64,000 nucleotides of DNA. Source: Anniella stebbinsi. Taxonomy: Eukaryota; Chordata; Lepidosauria; Squamata; Anniellidae. The first letter of the stretch is position 1. Each line of letters begins with the position of its first letter. The translations under genes and the position numbers were made by a program. This document shows, piece after piece, positions 10,821 to 22,274 of this stretch. The stretch covers positions 182,287,654 through 182,351,653 of the forward strand of contig JARDYH010000001.1 of NCBI GenBank assembly GCA_029215795.1. The letters run 5' to 3'. A model generated the notes under the pieces. It saw only the letters and a list, made by a program, of their open reading frames with translations, was not told where the DNA came from and did not search any database.

Positions 10821-11029
10821 TGTATATAGCACATACAGGGACTCTTTGGGTGATGGTGGTTCCCTCTCTGGCTCACTAGCTTCTTCACCAGGCCCTGCTC
10901 TCTCTCTCCTGGTGGGGAAAAGCTGTTTTTTTCTAATTAGCTGCTTACTTGTGAGTAGACATGCAGAGTCTTGGTATTTGAGGTACCCTTTCTTCTTGCT
11001 TACTTTGGATTAGACATACTGTGTTAATC

Positions 11030-11475
11030 TGGGGTCCTGATCTTGGCAGGATCCTTATCAAAATAAATTCAGGATAAGCCAAAGTGAGACAAAATCATAA
11101 ATGGATGAGTTCAACAGTTTATTGAGTGTAAATGGAAGAGGAAATAAAGCAAAGAACCTTACACGTCCCTTATGCTGACCGAAGCTGGCACGTTCCCCAC
11201 AGCCCCATGTGTATCTGGGCCCCATGGGAAGTCTCTTCATGGACTGATAATAGATTCTCTAAGTTTGTATGCATGTTGATTTCTCTTGGAGTGAGACCAA
11301 CTTGGTATGCTTTATATACCTTTTTGTTTGGGGAAGGTGGTAAGGCCCTACCTGTGAGACTAGTCACCTATCTTCCAGCAAACAACGGCAATCTTTTCCA
11401 GAGGCATGGCCCAGTCTCCTATTTCAGATCCAGAAGGCCAAGGCAGTGAGTGGCCTTGGGCAGCGGCTGAAGAGC
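11030..11475 (-). mobile_element. LTR-like segment A, antisense
   Basis: On the minus strand a TATA-like ggtatataaagc near 11315 is followed about 190 bases later by a TCAATAAAC poly-A signal near 11122, the layout of an LTR promoter and R region. No matching second copy or confident target-site duplication was found, so the boundaries are approximate. Confidence 0.4.
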
Positions 11476-11567
11476 AGTGCCAAAGGGCATCACCTGTTTA
11501 GTGCGCGTTCAGATCCCGTGTGGGGTCTGTTGCAGTTGGAAGGTGTTTTGCCTAATACAAAAGAGTT

Positions 11568-12262
11568 CTGTTAAGATTCAGAAGCAATAGCAGCACAAGT
11601 GGGTAAAAGTCTAAAGATTTATTAACTAGCAGGCTAAAGATTACAATTAAACGTACAAGGTGAATAAGCAAAGCTGAGCAAGATAGCTTAAGTCCCCATT
11701 CTGTTGTCGGGAGCCCCAGGAAGACGACAACGGAGCGACTCCAGTCAGCCGATTATGCAGCTCCTCTACGGTGCCGGTCTGCACTGAAGCTCAAACCAAG
11801 TGGAACTTTGGAAGGATTTTTATACATGATTTCTCCTGGAACTACATGTAGGGCCAGATCTACACCAAGCAGGATATAATACTTTGAAACGGTATATAGA
11901 ATGTGTCCTCGGCCCCAGCAGTTGTCAATGCCATTATAAACCATTATAAAGCTGATCCTGCCCTGTTCTTCACAGCACCCTAATTGATCACACCTGTGGT
12001 GATGGCTGAAATCTCAGTCTCACGATTATAATCTCTCCCAAACGATAAGTGAAATTAAGTGGACAGCAGCCAACGTAATAAATCAAAAGACCCTCCAACA
12101 TTCCAAAGTCACACCATCCAGAATTGCAATCCGACCTTGAGAACAGAATATCAAGCCAAGTAGTTTGAAGGCTTTTAACCCTTCGAGAGACCTGATTATG
12201 AAGATTCAGCTATGAAAGAAGCAATTGTAGCATGTCACCTCTATCTCCTTGATATTACAATA
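11568..12262 (-). mobile_element. LTR-like segment B, antisense
   Basis: On the minus strand the segment could run from tgtaatatc (12262) to gaatcttaaca (11568), i.e. TG...CA, with an AATAAATC signal near 11613. Flanking bases do not form a clear duplication and no second copy exists here. It may be a solo LTR from a different family than segment A. Confidence 0.33.
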
Positions 12263-12670
12263 GTCTTCCGGTAGATTTCCTCTACAGAAGGCTAAACCCT
12301 GTGCTAAAAATTGGGGTGAGGCTTGGGCTTCAAGAGCCATTTCCAATTGGCATTGAGGGAAATCATTGTGTCCTGAGCTTCGCAGTCTGTTTTAGCATTT
12401 AATGGCTTTAACTAGAGTTTAATTGTTTCTATCACTTTAAAGTCTGTTTTAGTTTATCACTTCAAACACTTTTATTGCTGCAAACATTTAATAGCAATAG
12501 TTGTTTGATTCAAGTAGTCAGTCTTTCTAGTAGGTTTAAAAAAAAAATTTTTTTTTAAATGCCTCTTATTTTATTGTTATTCTTGCACGACAATGCCTTA
12601 TTAGGAAGTTTTGTGCACTGATTGGTAAAGTGTTTAAGGTGTAAACACAGGTATTATTAATAACTGTTAA
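12263..12670. other. Intron stretch, nothing recognised
   Basis: AT-rich sequence with a local run of a and t at 12538-12558. It contains gtctgttttag-type words reminiscent of old LINE 3' UTRs, but no element can be named. Confidence 0.4.
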
Positions 12671-13784
12671 CAACATTATCGGCCGGGCCCTGATAGAGTA
12701 GCTGCTGGGCTTTCCTGGTGATCTGCCATAATTTTTTTCTTTCTTTCTTTGGATGTTATAACAGTTCTCATCAGAGGAGGATATAAATAATTGGGATTAA
12801 TAGCAGTGACAGATGATGTAGCATCCCTTGTTAAGACATTTAAGCAGTCTAAAATCACTCATTTTTCCCATCCTAATTCTGAGAAAACAAAATCAACAGT
12901 TATTGAACTACCAAATATTGAGACCAGGCCAGCTGATGAGATTTTGGACTAGTCATTGGGCCCTAATTGTATAATGAAGACCTTGGAATTGGAAACTCAG
13001 GAGGAGCAGCCTAGCAGCAGAATTGGCCTCTGTGGAGGAGGGGCCTTTCTGCGTTCAGTCAACATTTTGCACCCCCTCAAGGAAGCCCAAAAGATTCCAT
13101 TATTCTGTCTCTCTCAAATGACTGTAGGGCAAAGAACTGTGATTCACCTCCATTTCAACCCACGTATTTATTTAAATTCAACTGTTGATCCACACTTGGT
13201 AACCAACTTGCTCAGTCATCAACATGAGTTGATTAAATCTCTCTTCAGTAGCTGGTGAGAGGAGCTTCTGATCACCCTAACCGACCTTGTACTAACTAAA
13301 TTACGAGGGGGAGACATAGCTATCTTAAGAGAACCTGATACAGAGAATATCGAACAAAACTCTAAGCTAAAAGTCCATGCTACAATAGCTACTGAACCCA
13401 CTGAACGAGGTAAAATAGTTGCCCAAAGAAAGACCAAAAAATGGCATGTTTAATCAGCAGGAATTCTAAGCTTATAAACACTAAGGCCCCAAGCCGTATT
13501 GAAAAGAAAACCAAAAATATAAAATGCTCATCTAAGGCTTAAAACCTCATCCAATTTGATAGATTGTTTAAGATTCTGCAAGAAAAAGATAAGAACCAGG
13601 AGGCATGCCCTATGATTCCTGACAACAGAGTGGCAAGGGATACTAGTGAAAGTTCAGTGGCACCGAAGTTAAATATCCCCTTCTCTAGAGTTCCTGAAGC
13701 AAGAATCTACTATGATTTTTACCCGGGCTAACAACACTTGGCAGCTACAGTTAATGAAACCAAATATGGTTTTCATTAACTATC

Positions 13785-16700
13785 TGATTTAAAAGTTTTT
13801 ATTTTTCAGACAAAAACAAAACACAAACGCTACAACATACAACATTAAAATGGACTTCCGAATTTCTCGAACAAACAAAAATTTCTATATAGTGAGGGAG
13901 TTTCCCGACTTCCATCAATTATTTTTCTTTCAATTTAATCACTGAATCCGCTTGCGAACATATCCTTCCCTTCTCTCTCTTCTAAAAAAACTATGAGAGG
14001 TTTCCATTCCTTAATAAACCTTGCTGTTGTTTTGTCCGTTATTATTGTAGTGAGTTTTGCCATTTCCGCCAGCTCTGTAATCTTCAATAGCCATTCCTCC
14101 TCTGTTGGTACTTTCTCACTCTTCCAGTTCTGGGCATATATTAATCTTGCTGACGTTATCATGTATAAGAACAAAGTTCCATAACTTTGACTCAACTATT
14201 CATCTTATTATCCCCAGCAAAAAGTACTCCCGACGCAGTTGTATTTTAATCTTCAGTACATTTTGCATTCCATTTATGCATTGGTATCCAAAAGGATTTA
14301 GCTTTTTTACATGTCCACCATAGATGATAGAAGGTTCCTTCCTGTTCTTCACATTTCCAGCACCTTCCCGATGTCCCTTTATACATTTTTGCCAATTTTG
14401 ATGGAGATATGTACCATCTATACATCATTTTATTAAAAAATTATTTCAATCTGGCACATAATGTAAATTTCAAGCCTCTCAATCACATGTTCTCCCACTG
14501 ATCCATAGTAATGTTACAGTCAAAAATTTGAGCCCACTTTATCATACAATCTTTTACCTGTTCATCTTCAGGCTCATACTTTAACAAAAGCTTATATATC
14601 TTTGAAATAACATGACCATCATTTGTACATAAAACTTTCTCAAATTCAGATTTTGTACATTCAAAATCCCAAGTTTTTAAAATCTATCTTGAACCTTTCC
14701 ATCATTTGTAAATATGTGAACCATTGCCAGGCATTTCCTTCACTCAATAACTCCTCTCTTGATTTCATTTTAACATCTCCTTCTGTTATTTCTAAGATCT
14801 CACTATACTTCAACCATTTAGTCATGCTTGCCAGTTCTCTTCTGTAAAAAGCCTCCTGTGAGGAAATCCATAGTGGCGTTTTCTGACACAATCTGGGTTT
14901 ATATTTGATCCATATTCTCAAAATCGCTCGTCTCACATAATGATTTTTAAATTCTACGTTCACTTTAGCTTTATCATACCACAGATACCCATGCCAAACA
15001 AATCTTAGATCATGCCCCTCTAATTCCAGTAGTCTTCTGTTTTTTAACAACATCCACTCCTTCATCCGCATCAAGCAACATGCAGAGAAATATGTCCTCA
15101 AATCCGGCAAACCCAAACCTCCTCTCTCTCTGGCATCTTGTAATATTTTAAATTTCACCCTTGGTTTTTTGGATTGCTAAATAAATTTAGAAATCTCTCT
15201 CTGCCACTGCTTGAATGGTAGCTTCGAGGTTACTATAAGTATTGTCTGAAATAAATACAACATTCTTGGCAAAACTTTCATCTTAATTATTGCAGTTCTC
15301 CCCGTCAAAGACATTTGAAGTTTGTCCCATCTTATCAAATCTTGTTTAACTTCATTCCAAATCTTAACATAGTTATTATGAAACAACATACAGTTCATAT
15401 TTGTCAAGTTTATACCCAAATATTTCACCTTTTTTTCTACATTAAAACCTGTTTTCTCTACTATCTTTATATCTTAGTCTTTAGTTTGTTAACTTTGAAA
15501 CCTGCTAATACACCAAATTCATTCAACTTATTCATTAAAGTTTCTATTCCACTCAATGGGTCCTCCAAAATAAACACAAGATTGTCAGAAAAAGCTCTTA
15601 ACTTGTAGGATTCTGTTCTAATTTTTATTCCTCCAATTTTTTCTTCTTGTCTTACAGCTCTGTTCAGTACTTCCAACACCAAAATAAACAACAAAGGTGA
15701 TAGTGGACATCCCTGTCTAGTCCCTCTTGCAATCTTGCATGGTTTTGACAAATCTCCATTAATAATGATCTGCGCACTCTGTTCAGTATAAATTGACTTC
15801 ACCCATGTTGTGAAATTAGACCCAAAGTCCATTACTTCCAAAACTTTAAACAAAAAGTCCCAATTAAGATTATCAAAAGCCTTCTCCGCATCCAAAAATA
15901 ATCAAAGCCGCTTGTTCTTCTGGATGTTTATCCAAGTATTCTACAATATTCAATACAATTCTAATGTTATCTTTTATCTGTCTTTTTGGCAAAAATCCAC
16001 ATTGATCTTCATGAATAAATTCCCGCAACACACACTTCAACTTTTCCGCCAGTATCGATGTAAACAACTTGTAATTGTTATTCAACAACGATATTGGTCT
16101 ATAATTTTTAGTCAAAGTTAAGTCTTGACCTTCTTTGGGTATCAACGTTATATATGCTGATTTCCATGTTTCTCTTTCAAAATTGAGTTCATCATACTTT
16201 GAAAAGGTAGTAATAGTTCCTTCTCAAAATTTTTGTAATATATACCTGATAGACTATCCGGTCCTAGTGTTTTCCCTAGTTTTATTCTTTTTATAGCTGC
16301 GACCATTTCAGCCATAGTGATCTCTCTATTTAACATTTGTTTATAATCCAGAGAAATTTTAGGCAAGTTCTGTTTTTGTAAATATTTATCTATTCTGTCC
16401 TGTGGTGTCTCATGTTTCTTATATAAAGTTGAATAATACTGCCAGAATATCCTTTGTATCTTCGCATCATCCGTTATTTCTTTATCACCATCCTGGATTT
16501 TCACTATTGTCTTTTTTTCTTTTTCTTTCCTCAGTTTGTAAGCTAACCATTTTCCAGGTTTATTTGCACCTTCAAATTCTCTCTGTTTTATAAAATTTAA
16601 CTTCTGTTCCATTTCTCTAATCGTCAACATGGACAGTTGCTGTTGCAATAACTTGATCTGGTGGCTAATCCCCGCCTTTCTTTGTGTGCTCTTTAACACT

Positions 16701-18442
16701 TCTTTTTAATCTCATCTGTAATCACTTTCATTTTTTCCTGTCTTTCCCTCTTGATTTGACTATTCTTCTGAATAAAATGTCCTCTTATAAAAGCTTTGCT
16801 TGTATCCCAGACCGTACTTTGGTTAACCCCTTTATTCAAATAAAACTCAAACATTTCCTTGATTTTTTTTCTGTCTTTTTCCACCACCGCTTTATTTTGT
16901 AGTAAAAATTCATTGAATCTCCATCTGAACATACTTATTTTTCTTTTGAAAACCATCAGTACTGAGTTATGATCTGAAAAAAGATTTTGGCAAAATCTCT
17001 ATACTCTTTACTTTTGTAGGTGTTGTCTTAGACATCAGAATCATATCTAGTCTTGAAAAGGATTTATGTCTATCCGAAAAAGAAGTATATTCCTTTGAGT
17101 CACCATTTCTATGTCTCCATACATCAACCAAACCCAAACTGTCCACCAGATCAAAAAAACTTTTTGGAAGCTTTCCCTGTTGACCTTTAATTTCTTTGTC
17201 CGAATATTTATCCATTTGTGGTGATATCACTCCATTCCAATCACCCAAGATACACCAACTATCGCTTGAAATGTCCTCCAGTCTGTGTAACAGTCGTTCA
17301 TAGAATTCTGCTTTTTGTTCATTGGGAGCATACATGCCCAATACCATAATTTCCACTCCATCTACAATGATTTTTACATCCACAAAACGTCCTTGTTCAT
17401 CAGATACCATTAATTCTGATTTTAAATGGGGTTTAATGTACAAGACCACCCCTTATTTTTTCTTTGTGCTTGCGGAAATAAATTCTTCTCCCAATCTTTT
17501 ATTATACAGATATTTTGTATCTTTTTTTTCTAATGTGAGTTTCTTGTAAGCAGATAATATCCAGTTTAAATTTTTTTAGATGATAATTTTTCCCCCTCTT
17601 TTGTGGAGAATTTAGTCCATTTATATTCCATGATAAATATTTGTAATCCATTTTTGAGATGTTATTATGTCCACCAATATTACTTATATAAAATTCCTCT
17701 CTTGGGTCCCTTTTCCTCAACTTAAATGTCCTCCAACACTTTTTTATATTTTTCCATAAAGTTTAGAATTTCCTGTACAAAGGCATTGTCATATTTGTTT
17801 CATCAGCAGATAGCGCCATAACTGCATCAAATAAATTATTCTCAGTTTCGTTTCGTAAAAGACTTTGTATCTATTTTTTGGCAGACATCCCAGACATTCT
17901 GTAAATTTCCATTCACTGCTAGTTATTTCCAAACGAGACATTAGAAACATTATTTCTCTTCTCTTTAAAATCAAGCTTCAATCCAGCTTACAAAGATTTA
18001 CCTCTTCCATAGATATTTATTTATTCACCTCTCTTATACAGAAAAGTCTGTTCCACTCACCATAAAAAGGTATGTTATTTATTCTTTCTTGTCGGGTCGA
18101 AATCCCCCTGAAGTCCTTTAATTTTTGTTGTTATATATTAATCATTTTCAGGGAATGAATGATGAAAGATCTTTACCCTTCAAAAGGTTGCAGTGTGATT
18201 TATGAGTGATAGATGTCTGGTCTCTTTATCGCCCCGCTTCTCCTCCCGGTGAAGTTCCCTCTGTCAGATTTTGAAGCTCTGGAGATTATTGAGACAATTT
18301 ACGACCTGCTCCAGCCAAAACCCCTTCGATCTGGGGTCATTAATTCTGTCCAGCAGCCACTTGGATGGTAAATAAATCACTCTACTCTTCCCAGCCCAAA
18401 GGCTGGGAGGCTTCAACCCTCCACCATTTCACCGGAAGTCCA
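13785..18442 (-). mobile_element. L1 LINE, antisense, both ends present, ORF1 mostly lost
   Basis: The element is bounded by ttttcattaactatc at 13770-13784 and 18443-18457, a 15 bp target-site duplication. On the minus strand a 5' leader with a gatctggggtcattaattct block starts at 18442, ORF2 begins near 17660, and the poly-A end lies at 13790-13805. There is room for only about 740 bp before ORF2, so ORF1 is largely deleted. ORF2 is broken by many stops and frameshifts. It belongs to the same subfamily as the L1 relic at 49580-52955. Confidence 0.85.
14246..17665 (-). pseudogene. L1 ORF2 relic (endonuclease, reverse transcriptase, Cys motif)
   Basis: Read from 17660 downward. The endonuclease begins MDYKYLSWNINGLNSPQKRG with CLQETHIRKK and later CILGDWNGVISPQMDK. 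The linker TLGPDSLSGIYYKNF leads to reverse transcriptase words NYRPISLLNNNYKL, DQCGFLPKRQ, DAEKAFDNLNWDF and GTRQGCPLSPLLF. The usual FADD box reads AFSDNLVF, so the catalytic aspartate pair is damaged. The C-terminal [18 protein letters not shown] zinc-like motif is at about 14320-14380. At least seven separate open pieces are needed to cover it. Confidence 0.83.
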
Positions 18443-18830
18443 TTTTCATTAACTATCCAAAGCCAAAGAGCAGGTTGATGCAACAGGAGCTTAAAGCACA
18501 TTTCTTGCAGCTTACATTAGCTCTTCCTGGGATATCGTTAGATTTAGATTCAGAATCAGTTCAAAAATAGAATATCTTTTCTACAACTATAAATCGGCAT
18601 GAGCTATAATTACTTTTGCTTCACCAAATGTAGCAGCCAGAATCTATTGTGCTAAAGAAGACTTTTATAGTTAGGCATAAGAATGAGCAGACATTTCAAA
18701 TATGTTTCCCCTGTTATTTCTTTGGGTATCCTGAGAAGAGGCAAGGGGTGTCCTCACAGCGCTTCCCACAAGGATCCACCAGTTGGGGATTTGATTGACC
18801 TAAGCGTATCGAATGATCCCCTGTCTAATA

Positions 18831-19150
18831 TAGGCTGACCATATGAAAAGGAGGACAGGGCTCCTGTAACTTTAACAGTTTTAGAGAAAAGGGAATTTCA
18901 GCCAGTGTCATTTGTATGCAATTAGTTCCTTGTGAAATTCCCTCTTCATCACAACAGTTAAAGTTGCAGGGGCCCTGCCTTCTTTTGTATATGGTCACTC
19001 TAGTATAGTGCCTGCAACTTTAACTGTTGTGATGAAGAGGGAATTTCACCAGGAACTAATTGCATACAAATGACACTGGCTGAAATTCCCTTTTCTCTAC
19101 AACTGTTAAAGTTACAGGAGCCCTGTCCTCCTTTTCATATGGACAGCCTA
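18831..19150. mobile_element. Foldback hAT-like non-autonomous element, copy 1
   Basis: 320 bp and almost a complete palindrome: taggctgaccatatgaaaag at the left pairs with catatggacagccta at the right. Inner arms such as gaagagggaatttcac and gtgaaattccctcttc pair around a centre near 18990. It is flanked by tctaata at 18824-18830 and 19151-19157 (the match extends to 8 bp with one base of slippage). There is no coding capacity. Three further copies lie at 25589, 60434 and 62396. Confidence 0.8.
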
Positions 19151-20244
19151 TCTAATATCCCTTACCAATCACTCAAAGCTACTCTAACCTCAGGAATTTC
19201 TAATGCTCCCAGAGGTATGGGTGAACCCAGGATAGGGTTTTTTAATGCTTTCTCTGAACAAAAGTCAATAGAAAGCTTTAATGCCCTACCATTGCAAGAT
19301 CAATGGGAGAGTCTATTAAGATTATCTTCCTTATTGGAGTAACTAAAAACGTAGAGGCATCAGAACACTGATTAATAATCCTACAGCTGGCTAAGAACCC
19401 CATAATGTAGGGGTAGCCATTTTGGCTGAGGAAGAGTGTGACACTTATAGAGGCTTGTCTCCAACACATAATTTACATCCTTCCAACAATAAAGGAGACT
19501 TGACATTAAGCTCTGGGCCATTGGTATTACATGCCATAATATAGTCTCCTTGAACCTTGGTGCACAGGGATATAGTGCGGACTCAACCGCCTTTACTCTA
19601 GATTGCTTTTTGCTAAAGGGGACAAGCAGAAGCGTTATACCCAGGTATTAGTATTGTTAAAAGTTTCTTAGAGGGTTACTCTTTGATACCTAAGAGTGAA
19701 TTCATACCTTTATGGACTCAGAGAGAGGGAATGAGAGACAGTTAAAGTAGGGCTCAAATGAAATCTTAAATGACATACCGGCCGCTTGGAAACTAACACA
19801 CAGTCAACGGAAATTGAATTTTCATGCCCTTTTAACTGCCAAAAGAATTATTTTACAACGTTGGAAGGATAAAACCACACTCTCTATAATGCAATGGACT
19901 GAAGAGTTAACAACATTAGCAACATTTGAAAGAGTGGCATACAGGCATCATTTACGAATGGACATTTACTCAGACATTTGGTCTGCCTTTACGGACATTT
20001 ATGTGTAATTTATGCTACACTTTTCTCTTTTTTACTTACTTAGAAATTGTGATATTTGAAACAGCCTTTTGAAGTATATGGCTGTATATATGGTTTTTTT
20101 TTAATTTTCTGTATGGTTTTTTGTTTCTTTCACAAATTCACAATAATAAAAACAATTGGAAAAAATCATTTGACACAGGATGGTAGTACTTGTTCAATTC
20201 ATTGGACTTTGCTCCTTAAATTTAAATAAGTTTTATCTCCACAG

Positions 20245-20389
20245 GCTTCTAAATTAACGGATGAAACCTTTTTGATGGCAATTTTGTCTGGCTGTGTAGA
20301 AAATAAACCTTTATTGGATGTTGTGGTCAATGCATTTTATATCCGAGATGGAAAACATTGCCTGTGGTCTGAGCGTAATCTGTATGTTG
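20245..20389 (+). CDS. CFAP99: CFAP99-like exon 2
   Basis: Acceptor tccacag and donor gtaggt flank 145 bases, which give 48 codons plus one base. The peptide runs from ASKLTDETFLMAILSGC to HCLWSERNLYV. It continues exon 1 in phase 0 and leaves phase 1, which exon 3 completes as Val. The helical segment CVENKPLLDVVVNAFY followed by CLWSERNLYVV is the part I weigh most in recognising CFAP99. Confidence 0.75.
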
Positions 20390-20560
20390 GTAGGTATTTA
20401 ATTATATAATTAGGCTATAGAGACATAGTAAATTTGTCTATGGTATTCATTATGTCCTGAATATTACCACTATGCTTATTGTTGTAAAGACAGAATTACA
20501 GAATGTTTAGTTGGTAGAATAGAATAGAATAGCAGCAAAAAGCACATGACGATAGTCCGC
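20390..20560. other. Start of intron 2, nothing recognised
   Basis: Contains only a short (aatag)n run at about 20517-20536. Confidence 0.5.
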
Positions 20561-21300
20561 CTCTTCTCAGCAGAATCAGGGGAGACTCAGCCCCAGCACC
20601 CTGAGTGCCTGCCAAACAGGTATTTGGTGGAGGGGCAGGGGCTGAATCTGCTGAGAAATTGACACACAAGTGAAGTGTTCTCCCTTATTTCTATCTAGGA
20701 CTCAAGGCTCACCCAAAATTGTTGCTCTAACACTGTACCTTACTCTCTTCAGTAGAACTCAAGGATTCCTTCTGGCTCCTATCAAGGCAGGCAGATTTTC
20801 ATTTCGCTAATTCCAAACATCTCATATGGAGATAGGGCTACCATATTTCCAGTTGAATTTCTTCCTGCCTTTCCAGGAGGCAGTTGAAGTAGTCCTCTTC
20901 CTCCCTTTTGTCGTTCCTTGGACTCAAGGTTCTCTTTGCTACTGTAACGACTATACATTACTTGCTTCAGTAGAACTCAAGGGGTACTCCTAGCTCCTCT
21001 CAAGTTCTTTGTGGTGGGCTCGTAGTAGTGAGTCAGTCTTTTGGGAAGCAGATGCACAAGGAGAGTCCTCCTCATGAGCTGGTTTCCCAAGAGAATGGGC
21101 AGGGTCGGTGTCCCCAGCAGCCTGTCTTTCCCAGCAGATTCAGCTAGCTCCCAGCACACCAAACAGCATTGCCTTCTCTTTTTCCTTCTCTGACACTAGT
21201 AATATGTGGCAAATGATCGTTCTCCCCTTCTCAAAATTCTAAATCAGGAGGGAGGCTGAGAGTGCTTCTGAGCATTCCTGGGCTTATCATTAGTTCTATT
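20560..21300. repeat. Region with two related blocks about 220 bp apart
   Basis: The block 20698-20792 (gactcaaggctc ... cttcagtagaactcaagga ... ggctcctatcaagg) recurs at 20918-21005 (gactcaaggttc ... cttcagtagaactcaaggg ... agctcctctcaag). An inverted hint of cagcagaatcaggggagact near 20570 appears near 21125. It is a local duplication or part of an unnamed repeat. No gene is seen. Confidence 0.45.
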
Positions 21301-21549
21301 GACAGTCATTGCATGTCAAAAAGTTTATTTTACAAACTAAATGAAATGGAACTTGGAAGAAAAATAGCTTTCCACTGACAATACAAGAAGAATAGAAAGT
21401 CATCAATGTTTTAGGTGAGACTGCTTTGGTTGTTTCAGAAATCGTGACTAAAACAGATTTCCAGTGCCTTCGTGAAACTCACTTTTGACAGAGGGGATGT
21501 ATTTTTTTTTTTTTTTAAATTCTCTCTCTTTAAACTGCTCTTTCTCTCT

Positions 21550-22063
21550 GGGTCAGTTCAGACAACACATTAGTCAATGCAGTGTAAAAACTCCACTCAA
21601 CAGTTGAGATTTTAGGAGGTACTCCCCACACAACATGTTCTAACTCCACTGTTGTGTGACTGTGGGCTATTGTGTTGAGTAAAATCCATTGCAACGTTTG
21701 ATTGACAGTTCCTTTGCACTCTCTCCTTCCCTGGTTCTCCCGATGGTATCCCATCAGCCATTGCTGCAAAAAACCCAATCCTGGTGACTTTCCTAAAGTG
21801 GCACTTGCCAGGGAACTCTGTAGCCAGTGAGAAAAGTCAACGCAATGGAAAACTCCATGGAGCCCTCCACATAACACACAACACAGTGGTTGTGCAGGAA
21901 CTATCCTCTGAACAACGTGGATATTCTGCATGGAGTGATTTCCAACAAAACTCCACCGTTGTGTGGAGTTTCCCCATCAGACAACACATTTCTCAACAGT
22001 GGTGTAAAAACTCCACCATGGAGTTCTAAAACCACAGTTGAGAAATGTGTTGCCTGAACTGAG

Positions 22064-22066
<3 letters not shown>
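21550..22066. mobile_element. Harbinger-like MITE, copy 2
   Basis: Left end gggtcagttcagacaacaca and right end tgtgttgcctgaactgagcc are inverted repeats related to those of the element at 8355. Inside are several inverted pairs (aaaactccac / gtggagtttt). The flanks do not show a clear TTA duplication because the right side merges into a ct microsatellite. Confidence 0.62.

Positions 22067-22103
<37 letters not shown>
22064..22103. repeat. (CT)n microsatellite
   Basis: About 15 ct units directly at the right end of the Harbinger-like copy 2. Confidence 0.9.
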
Positions 22104-22105
<2 letters not shown>

Positions 22106-22274
22106 TTTCTCAATAACTCCAATCTTCCTGAAATTTTCAGGGTATGTAAAATTAACACTTAATTTTGGCACCTGAACATTTCAGACATATTGATCAAACC
22201 CCTTCAGTTTCATACTAGAATGACCCACACACATGGTTGAAAGTTGAATTTACAGATAGGCCTTAAAATTTGTG

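Larger units (their letters stand above)
12671..20165 (+). mobile_element. Decayed Tx1-like L1-group LINE relic, split by two younger insertions
   Basis: The clearest part is the 3' end (19800-20160). A frame at 19814-20008 reads LLTAKRIILQRWKDKTT, then MQWTEELTTLATFERVAYR and SDIWSAFTDIYV, the usual end of Tx1-type L1 ORF2. An AT-rich tail with aataaaa follows. Earlier parts (12956-13258, 13560-13770, 18460-18830, 19145-19340) are broken frames with words such as FASPNVAARIYCAKEDFY that could be ORF1. The relic is interrupted by the L1 at 13785-18442 and the foldback element at 18831-19150. The left border is uncertain. Confidence 0.5.

Noticed and set aside
11568..12262. Calling segment B a confirmed solo LTR
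   Set aside because: No matching flanking duplication and no second copy in the window. Kept only as low-confidence LTR-like.
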